In this document: positions 63,856 to 64,000 of the stretch, piece by piece | Position numbering within the stretch: the first letter of the stretch is position 1 | Layout: each line of letters begins with the position of its first letter | Assembly (NCBI RefSeq): GCF_030269445.1 | Contig: NZ_BSTJ01000016.1 | Span: forward strand, 124,001 to 188,000 | Reading direction: 5' to 3' | Length of the DNA: 64,000 bases | Source: Actinoallomurus iriomotensis | GTDB taxonomy: Bacteria > Actinomycetota > Actinomycetes > Streptosporangiales > Streptosporangiaceae | The notes under the pieces: generated by a model | What the model saw: only the letters and a program-made list of their open reading frames with translations | Told to the model about the DNA's origin: nothing | Database searches by the model: none | Position numbers and translations under genes: made by a program

Positions 63856-63869
63856 TACCCGCCAGTAGC
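63856..63869 (+). promoter_or_regulatory. CTAC-N6-GTAG box 4
   Basis: ATACCCGCCAGTAG, fourth copy of the box. The 303 bp from 63698 to 64000 contain no supported gene; an ATG at 63984 lacks a ribosome site, so the next gene probably starts just outside the window. Confidence 0.6.
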
Positions 63870-64000
63870 AAAGGGTGTCGCCCGAGCCGATCCGGCGGAA
63901 TCATATTACGGTTCGGTATAAATTCGGGCTCATTTATATTCGGGGGCCTAAGTTGGGAAAATTCCGATGGTTGGCTCTACCTAATGGGACTTGAAGTCGT

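Noticed and set aside
63984-64000. Start of a new gene at the ATG 63984
   Set aside because: No ribosome site and only five codons are visible, so it cannot be supported.

Overview
This window is high-GC DNA with strong G/C bias at third codon positions, GTG starts and densely overlapped operons. Together with tandem PucR-type regulators, a DUF574-type methyltransferase, an LprG/P55-like efflux pair, a PptT/PptH-like pair and a SigK/RskA-like pair, it points to a filamentous actinobacterium. Streptosporangiales/Thermomonosporaceae relatives are my best guess, but the order is inferred and not proven. No plasmid, phage or CRISPR features were seen.

Layout. 1-3.8 kb: the tail of an NhaA-type antiporter, a divergent TetR regulator/epoxide hydrolase pair sharing a 41-bp double operator, a winged-helix regulator and a secreted C39-like protein. 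3.8-13.4 kb: [NiFe]-hydrogenase maturation genes. hypF lies on the plus strand, then an MFS gene, then a tightly overlapped minus-strand operon that begins at 13376 and reads SIS isomerase, HypC-like, SIS isomerase, NifU remnant, unknown 334-aa protein, maturation protease, hypA, hypC, hypD, hypE. Neither hydrogenase subunit gene nor hypB is present. 13.5-20.5 kb: a SigK-like sigma factor with its anti-sigma factor, a ferritin-like protein, two small proteins and a large secreted subtilisin-like/FG-GAP protein. 20.5-27.9 kb: two drug-efflux MFS transporters (one with an LprG-like lipoprotein), a phosphopantetheinyl transferase with its presumed opposing hydrolase, an MBL hydrolase and a LacI regulator. 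28-34 kb: an XRE regulator, a protein with His-rich repeats, a deazaflavin reductase-hemerythrin fusion with a divergent MarR regulator, an S9 peptidase and an anchored protein. 34-41 kb: a GabT/aldehyde dehydrogenase amine-degradation cluster with a PuuR-like regulator and a cyclase, then aminopeptidase N. 41.4-46.6 kb: twin leaderless LysR regulators around a TTA-containing methyltransferase, a LarA-like protein, 1 kb of non-coding DNA and a type I tRNA with a UAA anticodon. 46.8-56.6 kb: sulfotransferase, acyltransferase, GlsB-like protein, NylB-like hydrolase, pyruvate carboxylase and a secreted anchored protein. 56.7-64 kb: tandem PucR regulators, then three secreted proteins. Each of the three, plus a gene just beyond the window, is preceded by a CTAC-N6-GTAG box.

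The most interesting items are the hyp operon with twin SIS genes and no hydrogenase, the type I UAA tRNA 4 kb from a gene with two TTA codons, a 77-78 bp dispersed repeat with two copies (one forming an in-frame leader to gabT), and the shared promoter box of the secreted-protein cluster.
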